Shown here piece after piece: positions 52,539 to 64,000 of a DNA stretch of 64,000 nt (position 1 is the stretch's first letter; each line of letters opens with the position of its first letter). This stretch comes from Allacma fusca (lineage: Eukaryota; Arthropoda; Collembola; Symphypleona; Sminthuridae): the NCBI GenBank assembly GCA_947179485.1, contig OX359246.1, positions 37,675,632 through 37,739,631 on the forward strand. The letters run 5' to 3'. Below the pieces are notes generated by a model. The model was not told the DNA's origin. It did no database searches and worked only from the letters and a program-made list of their open reading frames with translations. The translations under genes and the position numbers were made by a program.

Positions 52539-54635
52539 AACACAAGGCTGGGATTTATGTACCCATCTGTGTATGCTAAAATGCATATTGTATATTTTTA
52601 TTACTATATGTCAAATAATTAGTTCGTATGGAAACTATTCATTCGTCATCAACTCAACAGCCGAAGAAATCCCTAATGAATTTCGGTTATTTGTGCCAAG
52701 AGAAAATTAATGAAGGAGTATGAACACATCCTCCCCTCAAATGTAGCCTCATGTATCAAATATGCAAGAACTTATGACCAGAACGTCGACGAAAAGACAA
52801 AATGACAGATGGAAAATACCATATGTAATGTATGACAGTAATATGTGTTTTTGTAGGTGCTGCTCAAGTGCTTTCAAACATGTCATTCTTAAAATATTAC
52901 ATGCGTTTGAATTCCCAAAAATTTCCTTGGAGTAAGTAAGTACTCCTGCAAAAACTGAAACACAATTCGGGTTTCTGGCCATTCAAGTCTGAAAATAGCC
53001 CCGGCTCCAGTATATTAACTGATTAATGCTGAGTGAGTTCATTATACCTTCGAGGTCTTGTGGGTAACTGAGTGGAATTTCAAAGGTACATACATACGGA
53101 CCCAGTGCCGAAGGGTCTAGGAGCATTTGGCAGGAATTATTGCCAAATCTCCGCCATTATAATATTTAATTGCAATAATAAATTGATTAGCAACTGCAGT
53201 ACGAATTAAATCATAGTGACAATGACAAGGTTGACAACTGACAAAGTCGGGAGTCTACCTTGCCCTGGCATCATGACAGTGCGTGACAGGGCTGGACATA
53301 TCTGAACGCCTCCGCTACAACTAAACTACTTAAAAATCTACGTGAGCCGGAATAAAAACGCTGGATTTTAATAAATTCTTAAAAATGCTAATACTTTGTA
53401 ATCCATAAAATCTTGAAGGGAGGAACAGCCTTTAGGAAATATATAATTACATAGGAACTGGAGATTTATATAGAACTGGAATGTTTTACTCTCAGGGATG
53501 AACGACAGTTGTTTTCATGTAAAAATGGAACCAAACTACCTCAATTAATTCATAACATGTCCCAGAGTTAGTTCATATATTACATCTCGCAAGAAGTTTC
53601 CCTGATTCTAAGTCCTTTTGATTTTCCTTGAAATGGAGAAACTATTCCTGGAGCAGGTGATTTCTATGGGGGACACGTACTAGTACAGTAGTAGCAGACA
53701 AAATTATATCCTCATATAAAACCCCGGCTCTGTAATCAGTCCGAGGACATCACCAAAAAATTACGTCACTATATTTAAACATTTTATTGAAATTAGGTTG
53801 TAACTCTTTAATCAAAATAAATTTACTGTAATGTCCCCATTAATTTGAGAAATTAGCTGATCTTTAAAAACACAAGGACAGGAATTAGGTAGGCGGGCTA
53901 CAATGCACAAGTGTTACACATCCAGCATAGTACGTGTACCCACTTTTACCCAAACATTACCACACTTATGCTTAATTCATAACATTCGCAAAATCTCCGT
54001 ACCAGTCAGAACTCCTCACAAATTATTAAAAATAGCTCCCACCAACAAAAAAAAAGAATACTTATAAGCCAAAGAAACCATTTCAATGTCACCGCACGAA
54101 CTCAAGGCAAGGTCTGTTTAACTCGCAAGAGCTTTCAAGTCCAAGTACTTACTTGCTTACACACGAGCTATTACGAAATCATAGGTAGATATACGGAAAT
54201 GCTATACAATAAATATACAAATATGTATAGAATCTCCGTCGAATCCCTTGTCTGTCATTGCCCCAATTAGGTTTCTTTGAAATACAAATAATTATAGTAA
54301 CTACTACAGCAATAAGTAATTATACGACACTACGGAGTTCTCCTCACTCGGATCCTTGCGAGTGCATTCCCTAATTTACTGTTTAGTACTCATATACATT
54401 GCTTTATAGAAAAAAAACCAGTATTTCATTCCAAATACATGTCTGGCTCCAGTTTAGAACCTTATCTACATATTAGTCACATTTCAAAGGGAAACTGTTT
54501 ACAATAGTATAGACTTCCAAGCTCACAGAACCAAAATATCCCATTTTGCCTTCCCTCAGTCTCCATATCATGTGCACAGTGCACGTATTTGATTTTACTT
54601 CCACAATCGATAGTGCACACAGATCCCAGTTTGAT

Positions 54636-55062
54636 TTCCATCAAAAATGCATGTAGCCCTTGCCCACTTACCTTTCCATAAAAAAAAATACAGTCCTAGT
54701 CCGTTGAGCTGTCAATCAAAAATGCATCTATACCAAGTCCAAGTCCATTTAACTTCCAATAAAAAATGCATCTAGTCCTACATTTGGCTTTCAATCAGAA
54801 ATGCATTTTCCTTTGAATTCAAAATGCATCTAGTCCATTTTGCTTATAACCCCCAAAAAAATGCATTTAGTCCATTTTGCTTTTAACCCCCAAAAAAATA
54901 CATCTAATCCATTTTGCCTGTGACCCCAAAAAAGCTACATCTAGTCCATTTCGCTCTTAATCCCAAAACACATCCCGTCAATATTTGCTTCTAATCTCTG
55001 CATCTATCCCATTTTGCATTTAGCCCATCAAAATCAATCCCATTTTGCCTCCCCAATAGTCC
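54636..55062. repeat. Decayed minisatellite, about 40-bp units
   Basis: Roughly ten degenerate units share the core ATGCATCTAGTCCATTTTGC followed by a C/A-rich spacer (for example TTTTAACCCCCAAAAAA). The best-preserved adjacent copies are at about 54820-54960. Outlying fragments (CCCATTTTGCC) occur at about 54540 and up to 55062. The units contain ATGCAT palindromes. Confidence 0.75.
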
Positions 55063-55581
55063 TGCCACCTCTTACCTAATAACAGCTCCCATAAAACTTT
55101 TTGTTTACAACCATAAACGCTCCCAGACCAATCAAAAATAAATAGCACCATAGCTTACTTACAAACAATTCAAATGAAAATAAATCCCACTACCTTAAAC
55201 AATCCCCTCAAAAGTAAATATCGAAATGTTAAACATCTTCACATAAATAAATATCGTCGCTCGTCGCTTCCGAGTCCACAACTCTTTATATTATCCATCC
55301 ACGTTGATAATATTATTACCCAATCATATACATACTCCCATCCTCCCAGCTCTTGCCTTTAAGCAGTGTAATTGAATAATTACAAAATGATTCCCAATGT
55401 CAATCCATTTATTCACAATGGCACTCATAATAGTAGATTGGAAGACTTGTATAAATTAAAGTGTGTATAGTAATACATATGTAGGAGCATAACTTTAAAT
55501 GTTTTTTCGCACATGGATTATTAGTTACAAGGGGGAAGTTGACTGTTCTAAAATGTGAAGTGCATTATAATTATGACATGA

Positions 55582-55597
55582 AAGAGAGAGAGAGAGG

Positions 55598-55634
<37 letters not shown>
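55582..55634. repeat. (GA)n tract, 55.6 kb
   Basis: Long, interrupted GA tract 1.6 kb upstream of the XPR1-like ATG. The plus strand is C/A-rich left of it (54.6-55.4 kb) and G/T-rich right of it. Confidence 0.9.
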
Positions 55635-55639
<5 letters not shown>

Positions 55640-56339
55640 CGCTTCAACTCTCTAGCTCTGGGATTTTGCTACATTAGATTTTGATAAGGCCGAGGACGCA
55701 TGTGAATCACCCGAACACATGGTACTCGGTAGCTTGCCTATAGCTTTTGACACTCGACAGTGTAGACTCTCGGGGGGAAGGGCAGGGAATGCGGGGAAGG
55801 CTCTTGTGTAGCTACTTTGGCTCTTTCATGTGATCAGCTAAAACCCGACTTTTAAAATAGGAGGAAATCAACGTCAGTATATTAATGTAGAGCTTCACCT
55901 ACTCTCCTACTCTCCCTCTAATAAGTCAGGACTTTTAACCCTTGTATATATTATAGCATAAATTACATAAATATACATAGATAGCTACTTAAAAAAAATA
56001 AGAGATTCTGAACGGGACAGTGTTACCTCAACTATATTTGTAGTATAGTGACATTTTTAAAAATACGACCGCATTTAAAAAAAAAAAGTACACCCTTTAA
56101 AAAAATACCCAGTTGTGGAATATGGCTGGGGGGAAATGTGTAGTAATTGTGTGTATCAAAAAAATTATTCCATAAATAGAGCAGGAATTAAATGATATAG
56201 TTGATGTGCCTGGATAGATGTAACTTATATACACAATTTTAAATTGTAATCTCCAAAAACAGAGCGGAGATAGTGTACTTAAAGTAATTAATTAATTAGG
56301 GGAAAAATTTGACATGGAGGGGAAGAATAATTGCAAGTG

Positions 56340-57215
56340 TTTCGGGTATTTTTTAATCTTTTAAATTTGTTTTTGTTTAATCATTGGGATTGTGTGATGT
56401 TATTGGTGTGGATTTGGTTGTTAGAGTGTTGTGGGATTGATGGGATTGGGGGAGTTAATTTTAGGGATTAAATATTTATGGTTTAAATATATGTATGGTT
56501 TAAATATGTATGGTTTAAATATGTATGGTTTAAATATGTATGGTTTAAATATGTATGGTTTAAATATTTGGGAGATTATAGTTTGAATGAATTGTGTAGA
56601 GAGGGATTTTGATGGGATGTTTGGACGATATGTAATTATGTGTTGTTTTTTTAATGAAGGTTGTTGGAGGAATTCGGAGGGGAATGCACGCGTCCTTGCT
56701 CAAGGAAATGAGATGATTTAAAAGTAATTAAGGCTACAGCTGGTCTTCATAGCCTTATCGTATACATAACTCTCAAGATTAAAGTAAAAGGTAAACAAAT
56801 GATGTTTTTCGCCTCTTTTTGGTTAGATTAGTGTTCCCGGAAGAGTTGGGATATATGTTGGATTTGGAGGAATATACTTTTGTGATATAGGGCTGAGGAG
56901 GGGATAGTGTTGATAAATTAGGGATGTACGAGTGTGTGATGCTGATGATGATGATGGGAGTGTGCCTTTTGATGGTTGTTTACGAAATGCTTTTTTTTCG
57001 TGTTTTGTAATTAGGGGTGAAATCTCGGTGTTGATAGGTTTATTGAAGGAGTGGGTATTTTTTTGGAAGAGGGTTGTTTAAATTGATGACCTTTTTGGAT
57101 TTTTCTTTGCAGATATATTTCGGGAATTTAGGAGTAATTTTGCTTGACGCATAATTCATACTTAGGAGATTTTGAATTGGATTGTTGACGGTTGTGCGTT
57201 TATTGGGAGCGGAGG
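56340..57215 (+). promoter_or_regulatory. G/T-rich 5' region of the XPR1-like gene
   Basis: Extreme strand skew: the 60 bases from 56401 contain about 25 G and no C. This is the probable 5' UTR and/or promoter-proximal intron of the gene that begins coding at 57216. It includes the 15-bp minisatellite. Confidence 0.4.
56491..56565. repeat. 15-bp minisatellite, 5 perfect copies
   Basis: ATGTATGGTTTAAAT is repeated five times without a mismatch, with a degenerate copy just upstream (from 56475) and a truncated one downstream. Perfect identity implies recent expansion. It lies about 0.65 kb before the XPR1-like start codon. Confidence 0.95.
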
Positions 57216-60200
57216 ATGAAGTTTGCTGAGCATTTGTTGGCACATATTACTCCGGAATGGAGAAAGCAGTATATTCAGTATGAGGTGAGTGGATTATTGA
57301 AAAACTTGTGATTTTGTTTTTAAATTAATTAATATTTCAAGGTTTGGAAGAAATGTTGGTATTAGTGTTCAAGTGGTTTTTTTTGATGATTCTTATAAGT
57401 GGAGTAAGTGATTGCAAAATGCAAATAAATTAGGGTTGGATACATTGATGGCGATAGTAGTAAAGGTCAATGGTTGCTTTTGATGTTCATGCGAGAGTAT
57501 TTGTTATCACCTGATAAGGAGTAAATTAATAACGGAGTGCAATAATTAGTTTCAATGAATGATCTCTATTATGTAATAAGCACAGTGATTGTTTAAATGG
57601 GGTGTACATACGTGAATTGGTTTGTGTCTGCAGGAAATGAAAGCTTTGCTTTATGCAGCAGTGGAGCAAGCCCCATCGATGGACCATGAGCCGGAACTGG
57701 CTACACAGTACTTTGCTCAATTCAATGAGCAATTTTTCCATTATTGTGTGAAAGAGTTGATAAAGATTAATAATTTTTTTAATGGTGAGACTTGTCATAT
57801 TCATGTTTAATTTATTTTGCTTAGTGGTTGCTCTTTTGACAAATAGATGTTAGTGTTATTATTTAGTGAATTATATTGTATAGTATTGTATTGACAGGAT
57901 TTGGATTTATGTGTTTAAATACTACGTTTAAGGTAGCTATTGTCACTTGAGGACTAAGATAGTAATTACATCTTTAAACATGTATTTTTTGTGGTAATCC
58001 TTTTGCAGAAAAATTATCCGAAGCTACACGTAAGGCTGTGAACCTGAAAAGTGATTTAGATTACCTGAGAGCCTCCGAGAGGAAGGATCGCCATGGGATT
58101 TTAAAAGGGATTCAAAAGAGGAAAGATAAGGCGGTAGTATTTTTTGGAGGGAAAAAGGAGCCCATCAGGAAAATGGCAGATCTGAAGTTAGCCTATAGTG
58201 AATACTACTTAAGCTTAATCCTATTACAAAACTACCAGAATCTCAACTACACGGGGTTCCGCAAGATTCTCAAGAAGCATGACAAGTTACTAAATCAGGG
58301 TACAGGGGCAATTTGGAGAGAGAATCATGTAGAAATGGCTCAGTTCCATACGAACAAAGAGATTGATAAACTCATCAGCGACACTGAGACTACTTTCACG
58401 GTCGAACTGGAGGCTGGGAATCGTCCAAAAGCTATGAAGAGACTCCGCGTGCCGCCCTTAGGCCATCAACAAAGCCCTTGGACAACGTTCAAAGTTGGGC
58501 TGTTCTCAGGAGCCTTCATGGTCCTTATTGTAGCTGTGGTTCTCTCTGGTAAGTTCTTAGCTTTACTCAAGTTGTGGGAACTATATTTTACGTAATAACT
58601 CATATGTTCTATAAAGGTGTGACTAGATTAACGCTACACTCAATTTTCTTACTGATACTTCTCGGGATTTATTAAAGTGGTTTTGAAATATGTTTCACAT
58701 TTTTCAGCGATTTTCCACCAAGGCACGAGGGATGACTGGCGAATAGTCTTCCGTCTGTACCGAGGTCCCCTGCTTCTAGTCCTGTTTATCTTCTTGATGG
58801 GAGTTAACGTCTATGGATGGAGATCGTCGGGAGTAAACCACGTTCTCATTTTTGAGCTTGATCCTCGCAACCATTTGTCGGAACAGCATTTGATGGAAAT
58901 GGCGGCTATATTTGGGGTGGTCTGGACCCTCTCGGTATTAAGTTTCCTCTACTCAAACGCTCTGAGCATTCCGCCCTACGCGAATCCCTTAGCACTGGTT
59001 ATTATCCTGGTGTGCTTCATGATCAATCCCACGAAAACCTTCCGACACGAGGCTCGCTTTTGGGTTTTGTCAGTTTTGGTAAGCTCGACTTTTTTTAAGC
59101 AATTCTGTGATCTAATAATTGTCCACCTGCTTGGAGGATTTGATTGACTTTTTCGGGCAACTCGGCATGAATTTAAATGATTTATTTACTTTAGGGACAC
59201 ATTATTGCTGCACCCTTCGTCAAGGTTGCCTTTGCTGATTTCTGGCTTGCTGATCAGCTCAATAGCCTTGTTCCTGTACTTTTAGATTTCCAGTATTTGA
59301 TTTGTTTCTATGTCACATCCAAGGGGGATTTTACATCTGCAGGAAACAGTAAGTAGATGTACATTTAAAGCATGAATAAAAATAAAACACAAGTCAGCTA
59401 CCAAAATTAAGTCCGATTTAAACTGAATTTTCAAATTATTCATGCCACTGAGAATTTGGGGCATGCTGTAATAGCGTTAGTGTAAATAATTCATTTAATA
59501 AATGTATTTATATTCTTTTTTTAAGATGCTGGCCGGTGCGTTGAAAATACTTGGTTTCGCCCAGTCGTTGCTTGCCTTCCTGCATGGTTCCGATTCATGC
59601 AGTGCCTTCGTCGGTACCGGGACAGTCGAGAACCTTTCCCGCATTTGATAAATGCAGGAAAATATTCCACTACTTTTTTCGTCATATTATTTTCCACCCT
59701 CAGTATTTATTATAAAGGTAAATTAAAATATTTTTATCAATATACAATAACGATGCATATAATATAAGAACGGTCAAGAATTCAGTCAAAATGAATTGAA
59801 AAACTAATCACTGAAAAAATTAATTTTGATTAACTTTTATCATCAGAACACAGCAGCGACGGTGATATAAACGTATTTTTCTACCTCTGGATCGCTGCTC
59901 TCGTCATCTCCTCCTGTTATGCCTATATTTGGGACATAAAAATGGATTGGGGATTGTTTGACCAGAATGCCGGGGACAATACTTTCCTTCGTGAAGAGAT
60001 CGTCTATTCTTCCCCATCCTACTACTACTTCGCCGTCGTAGAAGATTTTATTCTCCGCTTTGGTTGGGTCCTGTCTATCTCCCTAACCGAAATGGGTTAT
60101 ATCCATGGGGACCTAATGGTATCCATTCTAGCTCCGCTGGAAGTCTTCCGGAGATTTGTTTGGAATTTCTTTCGTTTAGAAAACGAACATTTGAATAACT

Positions 60201-60433
60201 GCGGTCAGTTCCGGGCCGTCCGGGATATATCGATAGTTCCAATGAGTTCTACAGACACAGGAAAAGTCCTCAATGTGATGGATGAGCCGAACGGTGTGAT
60301 CAACCGTCGGGGTAAACGTAAGGATGGTGAAAGGAAGAAACCGAAGAAACTCCAAGAGAAGAACACAGCGGAGCAACGTATCATCATTGAAGGAGATACT
60401 ACAGATGATCCCGATCATGAAACCTATACTTAA
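57216..60433 (+). CDS. XPR1: XPR1-like phosphate exporter (SPX and EXS domains), 7 exons
   Basis: Exons: 57216-57284, 57634-57784, 58009-58548, 58708-59078, 59195-59348, 59526-59717, 59847-60433; all phases match, giving 687 residues, the usual length. Residues 1 to about 180 are the SPX domain, opening [20 protein letters not shown]. Its basic inositol-pyrophosphate-binding patch is Lys159, 162, 163 and 166 in KILKKHDK. A linker with [12 protein letters not shown] precedes the first membrane helix (about 235-253). Several more helices follow, then the EXS domain with [48 protein letters not shown] and [25 protein letters not shown]. In animals this protein exports inorganic phosphate at the plasma membrane and senses inositol pyrophosphates through SPX. 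The tail is Lys-rich, then acidic. I see no truncation or frameshift. Confidence 0.95.
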
Positions 60434-62368
60434 ATTCCTACTAACTCTGTAGTTCCCATAAATAGTTTCCTCACTTTTAAGTATTTGTCTACATAGCGAC
60501 TAGCGACACAAAATCCCTAAACACATCGCATATGTATTAGGAAGAAAAATCAGCAACAACACTGGTGGATAACTTGTTAAATGTATTACTAAATATTTAG
60601 AGAGACCAAGAATGTATTTTTGTAAACCTGGACAGTATATATATATATATCAATAGCAAGAGTATAGGCTCTTACAAGGGTGTTTTAAATTAAGACCCAA
60701 GGCGCTGTTTAACCACAGCCATTGTATTGTTTCAACAGGTATTGTATATATAGTCTATTTTTGATTTTAGTCAGTCAACTGTCATGTACATATATATTCA
60801 CGAGATAGTTGACACAATCAAGTGCTCGAAAGCTGTAGTACTTAAATGCAGTAATACAATTACAAACACAACTGTAGTCATTAATTATTATCATTATTGT
60901 TAAATACAAAATAACTATTATTAGCACCTAGTTCCACCACGCTGTACTTGACTGTACGTGACAACCACATACCGGTTAAATGCTATTTTAACAAATAACT
61001 TTAAATCCGTACATACATGAACTATTCCATTATTTCCATAGTCTGTAAGATATCTCATAGTAATGTATTTATATATGAGAACAAAAAGGAAGACCTCAAT
61101 GAAGACAAAACGGTGATTTACTGGTCATGCACTGTATACATGTATGTATGAAATGTAATTATACGGGAGAATGCATCTGTGCTGCATTTTTTTTTTGAAT
61201 TTTTGTTTCTTTAAATCCAAATGTACACATATGTATCTATAGTATACTACTCTTTTTATTATTACGCTATACTGATCGCCATATATACGTGTATGTATCA
61301 TTTGTATAGATCTGGTCAATTTTAGATCTGACTTTGTTTTTGTTTATAAAAAAAAATATAAAATATTTTTACACTATAGTTAATTACATGATGAAGAAAA
61401 AATAATATTGTCAATAGGCTTATATTGGTCCTTTAATTATTACTGTAACCATTTTTTGTATTCTCCCATTTATAATTGTACCTTGTAACCATTAACTGTA
61501 TCCAGCCATAACCCATATATACCTGATCCCTGGAAACAATTAATGCAAACAAATATTAACTGTTCGTCAAAAGTGCTGCTACTATATTGACATTATATGG
61601 GGAAAAAAGCACGTCCGTCATAAAATCTCCGTTTGTATATATATATATATATATAATATATACATTACATATAATATATATATATATACATATTATTAGC
61701 CGACGTGGATATTATAATAACTCAAGGTAAAAAAAACGCAAAGCCGCAAAGGAATTTCAACATGGTTCAATAACATATACTTATAATTACTGTAATATCA
61801 TCTAGGTAGTAGGCATATCCATAGTCTGTAAATACATATTGTATGGTTAAAAATGGAGATAGTGAAAAAATGGGAGATAAGCCTAACGACTGATTTAAGT
61901 ATGAAAATAAATGTAATTTAAATGAGTGGAAAATTATGGAAGAGAGAGAGAGGAAGCTCATTCCGAGTCAGAAGAGACATTCCCCGTATATTAATAATAC
62001 TGTACAATAATAATTCTTTGCCAGCATCTATAACATTGTTGCATACTCCGAGTCAGAACCTATGTAAGTAAATGCATCGTGTACTTACAACGTTAAACAT
62101 ACAACGTACACCAAATCTTCTGTATGCTTTAAAAAAATATGACATATACGTCGGTGCTTTCAATTGAACACGGTGAGCATGGACGAGCAGGGTTTAGTGG
62201 GAAGTAGCATGGGGTTATTAAAGCGGTTCAAACCAGCGGTGTATACATACCAAAAGTGAGAAAGGAGAATTTTACGTTAACTTTTACTTACGTCAAACAT
62301 AAGCTCTTTTACCAGACTTATCAGAGGGCTGATGACATATTACAAGGCGAAGGGTAGAATCAGGCAAC
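60434..62368. other. 3' flank of the XPR1-like gene
   Basis: AT-rich with (AT)n at about 60639-60652 and 61636-61688. No canonical AATAAA occurs close after the stop; one is present near 61906. No other gene seen. Confidence 0.5.
61636..61688. repeat. Imperfect (TA)n tract
   Basis: TA repeat interrupted by ACATTACAT and AATA. Confidence 0.85.
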
Positions 62369-62764
62369 ATGTCCCAAAACCTACCTTCACCGTTACCTTC
62401 TCATAGTCCCAACAGAATGGCTTATCTCCGCACAATTATTATGTACCCAGATGGTTTGGAGTCCTTAGGGAAAGATGCAGTGCTCCAATCCAGGTTAATA
62501 GCACCTCTCTCACTATCCTCTCTGGGGCCGTCTTCCAAGGATTCTGTATACTGTGCTGGCAAAAAACAATCCTGCATGCATGCATGCATTGTGTACGGGA
62601 GTGCAATTCTGTATGACTCATTTGCATTGTATTTGGTTCTATTTGTACATTTGTTACGGGAGCAGGATCCGATTGGATTTGCAAACAAAATCGTTGGGCA
62701 GACTACGTGGACAAGGGCCGTAACGTTAACTCAGTGTGTTCTGAAACTTGAGAGGAAATTGTGA
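62369..62764 (+). CDS. Unrecognised ORF of 131 codons, uncertain
   Basis: An ATG in good context (GGCAACATGT) opens 131 codons. The first 60 residues are Ser/Pro/Leu-rich with a balanced mix of charged residues, and the next 70 include a hydrophobic Leu/Val/Phe stretch (about 85-98) and Cys/His residues produced by a TGCA repeat. No domain or homologous family is recognised. It could be the first exon of a gene beyond the window, a remnant, or chance. Overlapping minus-strand frames are of similar length, which weakens the case. Confidence 0.2.
   Translation: MSQNLPSPLPSHSPNRMAYLRTIIMYPDGLESLGKDAVLQSRLIAPLSLSSLGPSSKDSVYCAGKKQSCMHACIVYGSAILYDSFALYLVLFVHLLREQDPIGFANKIVGQTTWTRAVTLTQCVLKLERKL
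62572..62589. repeat. TGCA tandem palindrome
   Basis: CTGCATGCATGCATGCAT, a self-complementary tetranucleotide repeat inside the uncertain ORF. Confidence 0.85.
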
Positions 62765-63918
62765 GCATTGCTCACCTTGTTGACTTATGACACGTAGATT
62801 TGTAAAATGAGGAGGGTTGGAAATAGGCTGATGCAATTACTAACGAATGTGTTGATAGGCATTTGTTATTGTTGTCCTCTGTAGCCTGAACTTCCTGTAA
62901 GGACGCATAAAACCGAATTTTAACCCCAAATTTAGGAATAGTCTTCTTTGGACAGAGTGGGATACTACACGGGGAGAGAAAGCTCATAAAATTGGTGTTT
63001 CTGGACATAATTTTGAAAGAAAATATTTTTTTTGAAGAAACGCTTGTCAGGATATTTTGCATTTCTTATACTTTTGGAGTGAAAGGGGAAAAACGACGGT
63101 TTGGTGAATACAGTGGTAAAGGTCGTGCATAGCTGTCTTTGATATTGGTGTTGTTGGTAGAGATTGGAAGTTGACTTTTCCCGTTCTCTTAAATCAGGAC
63201 TTCTGGGAGTAAATATTTGAATGAGCCTTAGCTCTTGACACAAGCAGAGCCTTACGGACTGACTGCAAAACAAGGAAATTCCAGCCAGTGTGTGCCCTCT
63301 TGAGACTCCTTCCTGTTCTAATTGGGGTAAGTTGATATTGACAGAACATTCGACATTGTTGATTTAACCCATGACCGATTTTAAACGGTTTTTAATCCAT
63401 GCATTGAAAGGTCTAGACTACTAGTGAGGAAGAGTTTCATTCCTGATTTTATCTATTTTGAATTCAATATTTTCAATTCGTTACAAATGTCATATATGTT
63501 CTCAGAGAACACATCCAGGTCCGGTGGTCCCGTCATTAGGCTTTATTTTGGTCACACAAATTTCTAGAACAGTTAATGACTACACAAATCTACACAGATT
63601 AATCAGTCAGGAATTCCTGGGAATGTGTTCGTAATAACTATAACACTTGTTACTCCCCCAAGGCTACCGACTTAATTTACACTACCGCCCTATGATTGCA
63701 TCTGCAGGCTGCAATTAAAGGAAGGTCAAGTCTTAAAATTAACTATCACTCAACGTTACCCCCTAAATGGTCCAACGATCCAAACCATAATTTCCCAAGA
63801 TTTGAAACCAACCCCAAGAGAAAAATTATACCCCATGTTGACAAATGTCATTCAACGCACAGTTCACATAAGCTGCCTCCAAGAAACATTTTATCAATCA
63901 AAGTCACATTTAGAAACC
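62765..63918. other. Intergenic, no gene recognised
   Basis: Mixed-composition sequence with domain-free open frames of up to 102 codons on the minus strand (62772-63062, 62965-63273) and one of 95 codons on the plus strand (63696-63983). No splice-supported structure was found. Confidence 0.5.
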
Positions 63919-64000
63919 TTTTTAGCCTGAATCTTTTAAACACTACTCACTTAAGTCTAACCCTTTTAGACCTACTAATTTAGGCCTAACCCTTTTAAAC
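63919..64000. repeat. Degenerate 30-bp tandem repeat at the window edge
   Basis: Units starting CTTTTA at 63933, 63963 and 63992 (about 29-30 bases each) end in GTCTAACC or GCCTAACC. A weaker unit begins at about 63919. The array runs off the window, so its length is unknown. Confidence 0.6.

Larger units (their letters stand above)
42371..57215. other. Region between NADK and XPR1-like start codons
   Basis: 14.8 kb without a recognised protein gene. It should contain the distal NADK promoter (near 42.4-43.1 kb) and the XPR1 promoter and 5' UTR exons. It holds four (GA)n tracts, AT and GT microsatellites, the C/A-rich decayed minisatellite at 54636-55062 and the 15-bp repeat at 56491-56565. 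Open frames up to 135 codons (48349-48756, 46192-46548, 43468-43830) are low-complexity or domain-free. Confidence 0.55.

Noticed and set aside
52402-52710. Plus-strand frame with Arg-Glu repeats
   Set aside because: Product of the (GA)n microsatellite.

Overview
The window is eukaryotic nuclear DNA. The coding sequence is split by GT...AG introns, the background is AT-rich and full of microsatellites, and all four recognisable genes are animal families. Short introns in two genes, very long introns in a third, and abundant (GA)n, (CA)n, TACA-type repeats and non-autonomous hAT-like elements suggest an arthropod. A copepod such as a sea louse is my guess, not something the sequence proves.

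Layout. Positions 1-5300 hold no intact gene, only two patches of decayed coding-like sequence. A complete three-exon trypsin-type serine protease lies at 5450-6559 (+) behind a TATA box. Positions 6560-10344 are intergenic, with an old dispersed repeat pair and short tandem repeats. A ten-exon type-B carboxylesterase lies at 10345-13336 (+). Two non-autonomous hAT-like transposons follow (13458-14299 and 15004-15863), both filled with GTTCCC/GTACCC-type hexamers; the second has a perfect 8-bp target-site duplication.

An NAD kinase gene runs on the minus strand from 42370 to 17438. Its seven shared coding exons are at 28917-17438. They are preceded by at least two mutually compatible alternative first coding exons, at 42370-42240 and 31892-31684, and a third possible one at 37648-37596. 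The rest of that 25 kb is intron. A seven-exon XPR1-like phosphate exporter (SPX plus EXS domains) lies at 57216-60433 (+). Positions 42371-57215 and 60434-64000 are non-coding as far as I can see, with microsatellites, a decayed minisatellite of about 40-bp units (54636-55062), a 15-bp minisatellite (56491-56565) and a 30-bp repeat running off the end.

The four genes do not form a pathway. The protease and esterase would be secreted or cytosolic hydrolases, NAD kinase makes NADP, and XPR1 exports phosphate. The most interesting non-coding structure is a recurring signature at about 33.05, 43.05, 49.2 and 55.6 kb. At each, a long (GA)n tract sits where the plus strand flips from C/A-rich on the left to G/T-rich on the right. 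Three of the four lie upstream of an NADK or XPR1 first coding exon and the fourth beside a good splice donor, so I read them as candidate divergent promoters. I found no CRISPR array, rRNA, tRNA or clearly new multi-gene system.
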